29,288 nt of DNA from Larix sibirica (Eukaryota; Streptophyta; Pinopsida; Pinales; Pinaceae). Shown piece after piece: positions 1 through 9,735 of this stretch. Made by a program: the position numbers and the translations under genes. Each line of letters begins with the position of its first letter. Position 1 is the first letter of the stretch. The stretch is from positions 40,406-69,693 of the forward strand of contig NWUY0300014478.1 of the NCBI GenBank assembly GCA_004151065.3. The letters are read 5' to 3'. The notes under the pieces were generated by a model. It was not told the origin of the DNA. It saw only the letters and a program-made list of their open reading frames with translations, and made no database searches.

Positions 1-1825
1 CTTCTTTACCCATTTCTTCATGTGTGCACATCCATTTTGATACTGCACCTGAATGCTTCCCTTCTTAGTGCACATATTGTAGTCGTTGTCATATGAAGTA
101 TCTATTTCTGGATGACTTACTATTCTTCGATAGTATTGTGCATTGTGTCCAAAACCATCACACACATAACATCTCACAATATGACAATATCTTGCAATGT
201 GTCCATTGTAGTTACACCTTGTGCACTTCACTATATCAAACCTTCTTCTAACAGTGTAACGAAAAGAATTGTATTTATTGAAGGAATTGTCATACATGAA
301 TGAATTCATTTGATTTGGAATGTACTTGGTGTCATGGACCATCTTAGTTGTTTTATCATATCCAAGTGCTGATTTGTCTTACAATGATATTTGTTCACTC
401 AATATCTTATCCTGGATTTATGTGCTAACTTTAAACTTGTTCTCCATATCTCCTTCAAGACAAGTCTTATAATTACTTCATGGATATGCGCAGTCCAAAG
501 TATCGTTCAAGAAGTGTTCTTGAACCTATTTCCCTTTTTTTATCTTAGTCAGTTCTTCCTTTAGGTGGGATATTTCTTTATCCATTTTCTCAACTTGATT
601 TCTCATCTGCTCATTCTTCTGCTTCGACTCCTCCGGTGGTATATATTCAATACATATTCCTCTTCTTCTAGTCTCCTGATTTTATCTACTGTGTAGTTTA
701 ACTATTTCTCAATATTCATCTCTTTTTCACTCACGTGATTTTCAAGTGATTCTTGAATAGCCTTAGTATTCTTGACTTGTTCCTCATATTTTGAAATATG
801 ATCCTGCAAAATTTTGTTATTCTTTTTTTACTTCTTCAATTCTTCTAAGGCACTAATAAGTTCACCTTCCCAATCAACTTTTGTAGCTTCTTCTTCAAAC
901 TGACTATGTGATGCAGTTTCTGCGACAGGTTTTGGTGAATTAAAGGTTTTGTCCTGTGAGTGTGCCAGCCTTCGTTCTTTGTGACTGGCACTGTCACTAT
1001 CTGTATATTCTTTATGTGGACACTTTGAAGCAAAATGGACTATTCTTCCACATTTAAAACACTTGAAAGGTAAATTTCCCTTATACTTTCCACGTCCTCT
1101 ATTCATATTTCTCATGAATTTTTCCTCTTCCTCATCTGATTCATCACAAGAGATTTTGTCATGCTCGTGCTTTACCTTCTTGGTGGCTTTGAAGGCTACT
1201 TATTTCCTAGTGGGATGTTCCTTTTCAGTTCTCATCTCATATGTAGTAAGGATCACATGAAGCTCATCTTTTGTCAAATATTCAAGATCGGTCATGTCTT
1301 CCCAAACATACACCTTTGAGTCAAATATTGGAGGCGGAGTTCTCAGTATCTTTTGCACAATGGATTCTTCAGTTAGAGAAATTCCAAGACCCTTGATAGA
1401 GTTAACTATATCAACAACTAGAAGAAAGTAAGAAACAATGTTTTCCTCTTATTTAATCTTCAGGGACTCAAATAAACCAAAGTATATATGCATATTTTCC
1501 TTCTTGACTTGATCATCTCCTTCATAGATGTTCGTGAGTTTTTCTTATATGTATTTGCTGAAGAAAAATGAATAAATTTAGTGAACTCAGTGTATGTTAA
1601 TATGCATAACAACATATTCCATGCCCTTGCATTGCATTCATATTTTCTTCTTTCAACTAGATCAACTGGTGCAATTGCGGGAATATTATAGCCATATTTA
1701 ATTGACTTCCAAACATCAGCCCCAAGGGATTGTAGATATAATTCCATTCTTATCCTCTAGAAGGTGTAGTTGAAGCCATCAAATCTAGGTGCTCTGTTGG
1801 TGGAGAGTCCTTCCTACTTGTCCAT
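1..1825 (-). pseudogene. gag: copia gag (capsid/nucleocapsid) pseudogene, partial
   Basis: The start is the ATG at 1825-1823, 51 nt inside the PBS. The N-terminal part carries the copia gag (UBN2-type) signature, including PRFDGFNYTF followed by a stop and then MELYLQSLGADVWKSI (1747 downwards). A CCHC zinc knuckle, CFKCGRIVHFASKC, lies at 1061-1020 after an acidic stretch (DESDEEEEKF). It is followed by a Lys/Glu-rich coiled-coil region (about 840-400, KYEEQVKNTKAIQ) and then two further knuckle-like motifs at 225-184 (CTRCNYNGHIARYC) and 171-130 (last Cys replaced by Tyr). The frame stays open to base 1. In-frame stops include MDK-stop, NYTF-stop, TAA at 827-825 and a TAA near 378. Family knowledge: gag binds and packages element RNA. 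The fusion of knuckle, coiled coil and double knuckle is seen in some plant copia lineages; I cannot assign the lineage. Confidence 0.8.
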
Positions 1826-1873
1826 ATCTCCATAAGGATCTATCTTCCATATATTAAGTTGAAACTGAAAACA

Positions 1874-1888
1874 CCCGCTCTAGTACCA
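1874..1888 (-). other. primer-binding site, tRNA-iMet type
   Basis: On the minus strand this reads TGGTACTAGAGCGGG, 12 of 15 matching the usual plant tRNA-iMet PBS TGGTATCAGAGCAGG. It sits 2 nt inside the LTR end, the normal position for priming minus-strand DNA synthesis in copia elements. Confidence 0.8.
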
Positions 1889-2114
1889 ATTGTTCGAATC
1901 TTATTAATACTGAGAGGGGGGCTGAATTAGTATTATCGTAATTATGAACAATTTTTACTTCTTATCAAATTTAATAAGCACTTTAAATTATGCATTCACA
2001 TAAACAATAGCCTTCATCCACACATGCGCAAAACACATAACACAAGGATTTTACATGGAAACCCAAATGGGAGAAAACCACATAATGCTCTCTTGTATTA
2101 AAAAGATTACATTC

Positions 2115-2306
2115 ATGGAAGCACAAACTTCCAAAGTTTTCCAGCACCAACTGGAAGTAGGCATCAATCCCTTGGTTTTACAGGCTACGACCTGAAGGAA
2201 GCACCGACTCACTGATTTACCAGCTTCAACTAGAAGGAGGCTCCGACCCCCTGTTCCTTGCCCCGTCCTGCTACCCTTGTATGATTGTAGAAGATATTTC
2301 TTTGTC
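2115..2306. repeat. LTR block of four 40-bp subrepeats, copy 1
   Basis: Direct subrepeats of the type GGAAGCACC.ACT...TTTACCAGC have equivalent bases at 2121, 2161, 2201 and 2240, so the period is 40, 40 and 39 bp. The block is followed by CCGTCCTGCTACCCTTGTAT and ends at the N at 2307. Confidence 0.8.
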
Positions 2307-2307
2307 N

Positions 2308-2465
2308 AAGGAAGCACCAACTCCCTGATTTACCAACTTAGACCGGAAGGAGGCATCGACCCCCCGGTTTTACATGCATCGACCTGAAGGAAGCACTGAA
2401 TCCTTGTTCCTTGTCCCATCGTACCACCTTGATATGATTGTAGATGATACTTCTTTGTTGTTCTC
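2308..2465. repeat. LTR block of 40-bp subrepeats, copy 2
   Basis: Three subrepeats align at 2314, 2353 and 2393 with the same 39-40 bp period. The copy starts directly after the N at 2307 and is followed by sequence (2466-2752) that is a diverged homologue of 3746-4104. Confidence 0.75.
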
Positions 2466-2752
2466 CTAATCCGTGCACTCTTTAGATTAAATATAGTTCA
2501 TTCTGTTGTGTGCACCTTCTATATACTGATCTTGTTGTACTGTATCACACACTTCGCTTATCAACGTTACACACTGTATCTCATACTTCATCACCTTCTG
2601 CAGTCTGTGCGTTGGTTCAGCATACCATTTTGTTTCTATGCATCTTCAAACTCAACTGATACTGTGCATCATTTTCCATGTGGTTGTTCTGATCTTGCGC
2701 ATCTGTATCATATCACTCACATCATTTTGTGCTCCCTCTATTGTGCTACAGT

Positions 2753-3539
2753 TATGCCATACTACCTTTCAGCTCTTACGCACTTGTATCAGATAAACCT
2801 CATCATATCGGCACATATTTTGTTGTGCTACTTTTCTGTCATTGCGCATTTGTCTCAAATAAACCACTTCATCTTTATGCACATCATCTTCTATGCTACA
2901 TTTTCTGCATCCATCTCTTCTAGTAGATTATGTTGTTCCACTTCCACCATTCATTAATTCCCCAATAATTAGAATCTTTCCAAATCATAGCACTACCAAT
3001 TTCGTATCTTCAATATTGCTTCAACTCTCCAACTTGGCTTCTTATTTATACTTGTCCTACGCAGACCATATGTCCACAAGTTGTTTGAATGCATCTCTTC
3101 TTCCTTGATTTATGGTCAAGCTAACTTCCGCATTCACCACTTGTCACGATCTACACCACTGAGGTGTCATCCCTTGTGGGTCTTGTGCACTTGGGAACCA
3201 CTTTGTGTCAGGTCTTGCGCCCTTCAAATACCATCACTTGTGGGTCTTCCGCACTTGACTTCTCTAACCACCTCTTGTTTCCGAGAATCTTGCGCGCTTT
3301 CGAGAGTTGTATACTTCTTTCGATTGGTGGGTATTGCACACTTCTGGGACTTGCATACCTGTCCAACCATTTCTTGCTCCGAAACCTCTTGTGCACTACC
3401 AAGAATTTTCCTTCCATCTCTTTGGCATTACCTTTGACTATATGGATGGGGACTTGCACACATACCTTGTGTACTTCTTCAAACAGGATGTACTTCTACA
3501 ATCTATATGTACTTATTCAAACTAGATTTCATATACTTC
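2753..3539. repeat. 787-bp duplicated LTR block, copy A
   Basis: It appears identical to 4105-4891 at a constant offset of 1352 bp wherever I compared the two, including all open reading frames on both strands. The right end is the single N at 3540, directly matching the N at 4892. Left of 2753 the two copies drop abruptly to clearly diverged homology. Confidence 0.85.
3042..3050 (-). promoter_or_regulatory. LTR TATA box (copy A)
   Basis: On the minus strand the sequence is GTATAAATAAGAAGCC, a good plant TATA box in the element's sense orientation, upstream of gag. It lies within the duplicated block and so is repeated at 4394-4402. Confidence 0.55.
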
Positions 3540-3554
3540 NAAAATATTACATTC

Positions 3555-3745
3555 AAGGAAGCACCAACTTCCTGTGTTTACCAGCACCAACTGGAAGGAG
3601 GCACCAACCCCCTAGTTTTACAAGCATTGAGCTGAAGGAAGCGTTGAATCCGTGATTTACCAACTTCAACTAGAAGGAGGCACCAAATCCCTATTCCTTG
3701 TCCCGTCCTACCGCCCTGATATGAATGTAGAATATATTTCTTTGA
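3555..3745. repeat. LTR block of four 40-bp subrepeats, copy 3
   Basis: Subrepeats have equivalent bases at 3561, 3601, 3641 and 3680. The block begins a few bases after the N at 3540 and is followed by CCGTCCTACCGCCCTGATAT, matching copy 1 and copy 2. Confidence 0.8.
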
Positions 3746-4104
3746 TGTTCTATTGATCCGCGCACTCTTCATATTAACTGCAGTTCATTCTGTTGTGTGC
3801 ACCTTTCATATACTGAGATCTAGCAATTGCTGAATTGTATCACATACTTCACTCCACTACATCAACATTATACACTTGATCTCAAACTTCATAACACTCT
3901 GAAATATGCCCTTTGGTTCAGTATGTCGTTATGTATATGCACATCTACAAACTCAACTGATATTGTGCATCCTGTGTTGTACTTCTATTCCGACTTCGCA
4001 CATTTGTATCAGACCTCTCACATCATTCTGCACACCTTCTGCTATGATACACTTCTTTCTTGGTGCATTCTTTATAGATAGTCCGTGACCTTCTACATAC
4101 CATC

Positions 4105-4891
4105 TATGCCATACTACCTTTCAGCTCTTACGCACTTGTATCAGATAAACCTCATCATATCGGCACATATTTTGTTGTGCTACTTTTCTGTCATTGCGCA
4201 TTTGTCTCAAATAAACCACTTCATCTTTATGCACATCATCTTCTATGCTACATTTTCTGCATCCATCTCTTCTAGTAGATTATGTTGTTCCACTTCCACC
4301 ATTCATTAATTCCCCAATAATTAGAATCTTTCCAAATCATAGCACTACCAATTTCGTATCTTCAATATTGCTTCAACTCTCCAACTTGGCTTCTTATTTA
4401 TACTTGTCCTACGCAGACCATATGTCCACAAGTTGTTTGAATGCATCTCTTCTTCCTTGATTTATGGTCAAGCTAACTTCCGCATTCACCACTTGTCACG
4501 ATCTACACCACTGAGGTGTCATCCCTTGTGGGTCTTGTGCACTTGGGAACCACTTTGTGTCAGGTCTTGCGCCCTTCAAATACCATCACTTGTGGGTCTT
4601 CCGCACTTGACTTCTCTAACCACCTCTTGTTTCCGAGAATCTTGCGCGCTTTCGAGAGTTGTATACTTCTTTCGATTGGTGGGTATTGCACACTTCTGGG
4701 ACTTGCATACCTGTCCAACCATTTCTTGCTCCGAAACCTCTTGTGCACTACCAAGAATTTTCCTTCCATCTCTTTGGCATTACCTTTGACTATATGGATG
4801 GGGACTTGCACACATACCTTGTGTACTTCTTCAAACAGGATGTACTTCTACAATCTATATGTACTTATTCAAACTAGATTTCATATACTTC
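4105..4891. repeat. 787-bp duplicated LTR block, copy B
   Basis: This is the second copy of 2753-3539. It ends at the single N at 4892. Beyond it, roughly 20-bp direct repeats of the type CAATCTGGATGTACTTCT fill 4893-4975, and the LTR ends at 5030. Confidence 0.85.
4394..4402 (-). promoter_or_regulatory. LTR TATA box (copy B)
   Basis: Same sequence as 3042-3050, 1352 bp away. Two TATA boxes in one LTR support the view that the LTR is duplicated, either in the genome or by the assembler. Confidence 0.5.
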
Positions 4892-5030
4892 NCAATCTGG
4901 ATGTACTTCTGCAATCTGGATGTACTTCTTATGTACTTCTTCAAACTGGATTTCATATACTTCTTCAAACTGGCACAAGGATATTGAGTCTTCGACATGA
5001 GTTGACATCAATGACAACCAAATTTCAACA

Positions 5031-6012
5031 ATTTAATGACTGAGAGTGTTGAGCCACTGTCATAAAAAGAATCCACCTAGATATGGCTATTAAGTGCACA
5101 CATATCCAATGGATGTTGTAGTTCTAAGAATCATGATAGAGAAACCAAGGAAGGAATTTACAATTGCAATGATCATATGCCATTGCCATCCAATCAACAA
5201 AATCTTCCACATAAGATTTTAAAATATCTATATGCATCACAAAACATTGATTGTTGGCATGTATTTTAAGTCCTGATCTTATGAGAAGAGGGGGTCCATA
5301 CCTGAAGTAGCTGACAAACGCAGGAAGTTCCATTATGTATATATTGAATGATATACCAAATCACCAAAGGTCCAAAGCTATGAAATTTCATTGAATAGAA
5401 AGAGTTCAAGTTGTTCACAAAAGAAAACTCCAAAAACCAAGCTTTAGATTCAGTTTCATGTAGCTAATTAATATTTTCATAAATGGTCTCCGTATCTTCA
5501 TATTTCCCATAGATGGACAGTGTGTTCAGCACAGATTCCAGCAAGTTATTTCCGGTCTTATATCATCAACTACATATTATGTTTTGCATTAGGGCACACA
5601 AGGTCTTGAGTGTGGAGGAGAAGATGGTGTCTTTTCCATTCAATGAAGTGCAACAAGGAAGACACCAATGAACTCAAAGAAGCATCAAGAGGAGACTCAC
5701 CTCATCCATACACAATTGTTTTCAGATTTCCTATAGCTTTCCCATGCAATACAAAAATTGTTGACTACTGTAGAAGAACTTACTAGATGGAAACAAAGGC
5801 TTTTGGCTCAAGCAGAGGATCAACATATTCATTTGGAAGAGATTCACGTGCTTTAAGAAAGAGGGCACGAATGGGCATGACAAAAATCTTGGTGAAATAC
5901 TTTTGATTTTTGAGGAGGCAAGTGATTCTAGAAGAGCACATGGGAGTTGCTATAAGTGGAATCTTGACACTATAAAGCTACATATTTCCTCTACATGAGG
6001 GATTCCACTCTC
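5031..6012. other. anonymous non-coding sequence
   Basis: Flanks the copia LTR. No recognisable coding family; the only short open frame (minus, 5124-5333) has no motif I know. The part near 5800-6012 leads into a polypurine tract and may be the 3' end of an old retroelement. Confidence 0.5.
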
Positions 6013-6032
6013 AAGTGTGGGGGATAGATAGA
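6013..6032 (+). other. candidate polypurine tract and LTR start
   Basis: AAGTGTGGGGGATAGATAGA is followed at 6033 by TGTTCCG. Purine tracts of the form GTGTGGGGGA.. directly before TG are the usual plus-strand primer site just upstream of a 3' LTR in plant Ty3/gypsy elements. No matching second LTR was found in the window. Confidence 0.4.
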
Positions 6033-7440
6033 TGTTCCGTCCATCCAATATTTGTAGCAGCAGTATTCAGATAAACACTTTCTTGGACAAGCACAAAATC
6101 AATATCTCAAGGAGGAATTCAACATCAGTAGTTAAAGCATAGTAAAAGCTTCCATCTAGCATGTTCCTCATTCTAGGAAATTTTTGAATTCCTTTGGTAT
6201 GGTACAAAGCTTGAACACATTTTGAGTTTATTAAAGTTGTTCCGTTGTAAGTTTAATTTTTGTATTTAAGAATTTGGGCTATTAGTTTTCATATGAGAAC
6301 ATTTGCCTCAACTCTCAACATCTAAAGCCAAAAATCCTTGGTCAAACTCATCGTTATAAGAATTCTTGTAATTGATTTCCTGTAGCAGTATACACTCTTC
6401 ATATGGTTATAATATTCTCGTCTTGATGGCTAGCTACAACTTTTACATGTGCACTATTATAGGGATCAAATTCATGGATTTCGCTCCTAAATTTGTTTGA
6501 TGTAAATAATTATTAAGGTGGTTCAGTCCAAAATTCTCCATTTAACATGAACAGCGGAAGCATTGAAAAGAGTGTAACAAGAGCATGATTTAGACAATTT
6601 ACAACATATAGCAAAACAAGGTGAGAAGGTGGTAACCAAAGAAACTCATTCATTAATCAACTGTGTTCAACCTCCTACAGCAGACCATTATGAGCATATT
6701 ATCTTCAAACTTCCAATAGTCTTTCTTTCATCCTATATAGAGAGAGTACAGTTTCAGCGCCTTTAGACCTTTAAGATCAGTAGTTCATCCAATTCCAACA
6801 TCAGTAATAAGAGGAAGATAGATCATCCTTATTCCACATCATGAAGCCAGAGTTCATAATTTTCCTCTCAGATCAGCACATATCAAGCGATTCAGAATTC
6901 ACCCAAATCATTTGTCTCTCAGATTATCATACACCATGAGGAGGTAAAGTCACGGCAACTAGTTTGTATTTCTAGGTAGTCATCTAACTTGGAATTTTTC
7001 ATATATTGAACCCTTGAATCCTTTTCATATTCCCCATCCCTTCATACAATATTTTCATATTCCCTTCATAGTCTATCCCATTTATTTTTTTCATTATGTC
7101 CATTCTATCATCAACCATTTCTCTTTGGCATCGATAACTTTGAAGAATTCAAGTGTAAAAATAGACCTTTGTTCATTCATGATTTATATTACCAATGTGG
7201 ATGTTGGATTTAGTACTAAGTTATCATCCTAATCTTCCCTGTTTTTCACATGAAATATATCACCAAGAAAAAGATGCCCTCATTTCTACAATCTGATTTA
7301 ATGAGAATACATATCCTTGTGCCTTTAATCATTCTTCCTTTAACAGAGTAATCATATCATGCAAAGAATTGGAAATTATATATAAAACATGGACACTACT
7401 TTCTATGTACCTTTGTTTCCTGAGGACGTGCATGATTTGA
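6033..7440. other. non-coding sequence, possible old LTR material
   Basis: No coding family is visible. A TATA-like CCTATATAGAGAGAG occurs near 6732-6746, which would fit an LTR beginning at 6033, but the downstream LTR end is not recognisable. The open frame at 7014-7232 is AT-rich and featureless. Confidence 0.35.
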
Positions 7441-7452
7441 GTGTGTGGGAGA
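7441..7452 (+). other. candidate polypurine tract before an LTR
   Basis: GTGTGTGGGAGA stands immediately before TGTTGGGCC at 7453, the classic PPT/LTR junction form of plant Ty3/gypsy elements. A PPT marks a 3' LTR, so the body of that element would lie to the left and is not recognisable. Confidence 0.5.
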
Positions 7453-8015
7453 TGTTGGGCCTTATAAATGACACATTTCATGACACCATTTATCCATGTT
7501 TCACTCACTCTACCCTTTCATTCTCGTTCCTTTCATCACCCATATTCCCATAATTATCCATTCTTACCCTATATGAGCTTCATGTGACATGTATGCACTA
7601 AAATGACTAATTTCCCATCTTATCATTATTAATTAGGGTATAAATTGTGATTCCTAACTTACTTCTAGAATTGCAACAGGATACTCGTCATTTCAGCAGT
7701 GTATTACCGGAACTTGTCAGTCCAGTAGTCAATTCTTTGTTACAAAAATCCATTTGGCTACGGGAACTTTCCAATCTGGTAGTACACCTACAGCTCTAGT
7801 AATTAAGCAGTTCGATCAAGTTTCACCTCCTCTCCATTACTTTGGGCATATGGATCTCATTGATTATGATTTCAATAACCTCTCCAAACCATGTAATACT
7901 AGCTCCAATATATTATGAAGAAATACACATGTATTAAAGATTTATTTGTTATGAGATCCAATTGCTTTGTATACGATCTTATCCTCATGTAACCTCTTCT
8001 CCTTCGAACTTCATG

Positions 8016-8024
8016 TATAAATAT
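8016..8024 (+). promoter_or_regulatory. LTR TATA box
   Basis: TATAAATAT lies in a pyrimidine-rich context (CTCTTCTCCTTCGAACTTC upstream). It is about 120 bp before the AATAAA at 8136, the spacing expected of an LTR U3/R arrangement. Confidence 0.55.
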
Positions 8025-8135
8025 GAGAGCATATCATTGAGCTATCAAGTTAGATTTTAGATGTGAGGAAGAGGTTAGAGTATCAGAGAGTGGGAGGTTG
8101 GAGCATTGTAATTCATTGTAACTTCTTGATGCTGG

Positions 8136-8141
8136 AATAAA
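8136..8141 (+). terminator. polyadenylation signal in LTR
   Basis: AATAAA within GCTGGAATAAAGAGCTTGTTG, about 42 nt upstream of the hairpin at 8183-8235. The position fits the R region of an LTR. Confidence 0.45.
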
Positions 8142-8182
8142 GAGCTTGTTGCTGACCAAAAGCTTCATGTCATAGTATTTCT

Positions 8183-8235
8183 CGGTAGCGTATGCCAAGA
8201 GAGACAGGCCCCCCTCTCTATGGTATATGCTACCG
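8183..8235 (+). repeat. long imperfect palindrome (RNA hairpin) in LTR
   Basis: The left arm at 8183-8203 (CGGTAGCGTATGCC...) pairs with the right arm at 8214-8235 (...GGTATATGCTACCG) over 21 base pairs, two of them G-U wobbles, with one bulged A. The loop at 8204-8213 is ACAGGCCCCC. It lies just past the polyadenylation signal. Confidence 0.75.
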
Positions 8236-8375
8236 AAATGTTTCCATTTTTTGGTGTATGTTACTTCAGTAGTCTTCATTTCATTAGTTTACATTTCATG
8301 CGATTTACATTCCAGCACTCTACATTTCCTGTAGTATGATGCGATTCACTCTCTTGATCCATTTACATGAATATG

Positions 8376-8900
8376 ACTACTTTCTAGTCATTCTGATAAT
8401 ATTAGAAATCATTCTAAGTGTCATTGTTAAATCTTATAAATTAGTTGTGAGGTATACACAAGGTGAATCCATACAAAATTTCATCAACTGGTTAAGGGAT
8501 TTGCTTGTTCTAAGATTTATTTCTACCTGATTTGGATAGCAAAGGTTGATATTGTTGTCTGAACACTTCAAGAATGTTGAGTAGTCCTTATGTTGATTCT
8601 TGAATACTGGAAATGAGATTGTTTATACATATACTTGGTGAATTCATCTAGTCCACCTGATACCTCATTGGGGACATTAGCTAGTTGCTGGTGTATTTTA
8701 CTTTTCCTCCTACTTCATTTGGTTACAAGAGGTATGGTTGTTTCCTAGACACTTTGATAATGTTGGAAATCATGGTGCATATCATTGTTTGTGAAGTTTA
8801 GAAGTGTGATTGTCCATCATACACATAGTGATTCGCATCCAACCTATCCAGCACCTCATTGAGTAGATTGTTGGTGTGATTAGTTAGAATGAACAATTGA
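8376..8900 (+). repeat. three diverged direct repeats of about 180 bp
   Basis: Units start near 8376, 8553 and 8730. Shared ordered motifs are CTAGACACTTTGATAATGTT-like, then TCATTGTT, then TATACACA.GGTGAAT, then ACCTCATTG-like. Divergence is high, so the boundaries are approximate. The repeats fill the space between the LTR-like segment and pol, where gag would be expected. Confidence 0.5.
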
Positions 8901-8981
8901 GTCCTAATTTTGAATATACTTTGCATGATACCTCATCATTTTACTAACCTTGGTTGATAATTTATGTGAAGTAAAATAAGA

Positions 8982-8998
8982 ATTTTTTTTCCCAACAG
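8982..8998 (+). other. candidate 3' splice site
   Basis: TTTTTTTTCCCAACAG ends at 8998, about 90 bp before the first RNase H codons. It is a strong pyrimidine tract plus CAG. Some Tat/Ogre-type gypsy elements splice an intron, so this could be functional history, but no partner donor was identified. Confidence 0.35.
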
Positions 8999-9089
8999 GA
9001 TGTTGCATTCAAGCAATAAATGAGAAGTATGAGGACCTATCACTTACACATATCTCTACTCTGTATTTTTCATCCAGTTCAATTTAAGT

Positions 9090-9735
9090 GTGGAAAATGT
9101 ACTTTGATGGATCCTACTCTAAAGAGTAAGCAAGGGTAGGAGTGATTTTGATCTCCCTTAATAATGAAATAATTGCTCTATCCTTCAAGATAAATTGAAA
9201 CTATAAACAATGTCTCTGAATATGAAGCCTTCATACTTGGGTTGGAAGCTACCAAAAAGATGGGGATCACTCAACTTACAATTTTTGGGGATTTTGAGCT
9301 AGTGGTGCAACATATAGAAAATGTTTATCAACAAGGAACCCCATAATGAGGGCTTATAGAAATCAAGTCTGGGACTTAGTAGAAAAATTCTTCCATGATT
9401 TCAACATCACTATTGTTCCAAGGGAAATGAATCAACACATAGATTCCCTGAATGTAGATTTCAGTACTTTCAAACCCCCCATAGGCCCTAGAATCAAACA
9501 TGAAGCGGAAATGATATACAGACCCTCCATCCCTTATTATAAAAAAAACTGGAAAGTGTTCGAAGATGACCAAGAGATAAAGAGATTCATTGAAATGATA
9601 GGTTATTTAGGTTATTTCGATACCTCCTATATAGATCAAGGTGAAAATACAAAGGATGAAGAGCTATTTCAAGAAGCTGAGCAATCAGGTCCAAAATTTA
9701 TCAGTGATATTGCAAATCATAGATCTTGTAGTTAA
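9090..9735 (+). pseudogene. upstream RNase H domain (plant Tat/Ogre-like) plus linker to RT, pseudogene
   Basis: RNase H degrades the RNA strand of RNA/DNA hybrids. The four catalytic acidic positions can be followed: Asp in KMYFDGSYSKE (about 9094-9126), Glu in EYEAFILGLEA (from 9218), Asp in IFGDFELVVQH (about 9284-9315), and Asp in the HIDSL stretch (about 9439-9453). Stops interrupt the first part (after SKE, and after FKIN); from 9346 the frame stays open to 9735. The downstream segment RPSIPYYKKNWKVFEDDQEI is a conserved linker in these plant polyproteins. The domain lies before the reverse transcriptase, whereas Tat elements are usually described with the extra RNase H after the first one. 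Confidence 0.75.

Larger units (their letters stand above)
1..5030 (-). mobile_element. Ty1/copia LTR retrotransposon, 5' part, decayed and cut by window edge
   Basis: Read on the minus strand, the order is LTR (5030 to 1891), primer-binding site (1888 to 1874), then a copia-type gag from 1825 running off the window at 1. Protease, integrase and reverse transcriptase would lie beyond the left edge. The LTR starts TGTT and ends AACA in plus-strand reading, and the PBS lies 2 nt from it, so this boundary is well supported. The coding part has several in-frame stops, so the copy is dead. Target-site duplication cannot be tested because the other end is missing. Confidence 0.85.
1891..5030 (-). 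repeat. copia LTR, apparently over-long and internally duplicated
   Basis: In plus-strand reading it begins TGTTCGAATC and ends AATTTCAACA, giving 4-bp terminal inverted repeats TGTT/AACA. Near 2053-2085 is the ATGGAAACCCAAATGGGAG stretch common near the ends of plant copia LTRs. The 3.14-kb length is unusual. It is inflated by two identical 787-bp blocks (2753-3539, 4105-4891) and by three copies of a block made of 40-bp subrepeats. Single Ns at 2307, 3540 and 4892 sit at the block borders, so the true LTR may be nearer 1.8 kb. Long open frames here on both strands are not genes. Confidence 0.75.
7453..8530 (+). repeat. LTR-like segment with promoter and polyadenylation signals
   Basis: It begins TGTTGGGCC after a polypurine tract. 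It contains a TATA box at 8016-8024, a polyadenylation signal AATAAA at 8136-8141 and a long hairpin at 8183-8235. The downstream end is uncertain: around 8533 is TTTGGATAGCAAAGG, only weakly like a primer-binding site. It may be the LTR of the Ty3/gypsy element that follows or of one to the left. Confidence 0.5.

Noticed and set aside
2508-5043. Open frames up to 175 codons in the copia LTR
   Set aside because: They lie in LTR sequence, are duplicated with the 787-bp block, run through Ns and show no domain.
5124-5333. Minus-strand 69-codon open frame next to the copia LTR
   Set aside because: Short, no family resemblance and no conserved context.
8034-8279. Minus-strand open frame over the LTR hairpin
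   Set aside because: It covers LTR regulatory sequence and a palindrome, with no recognisable protein.
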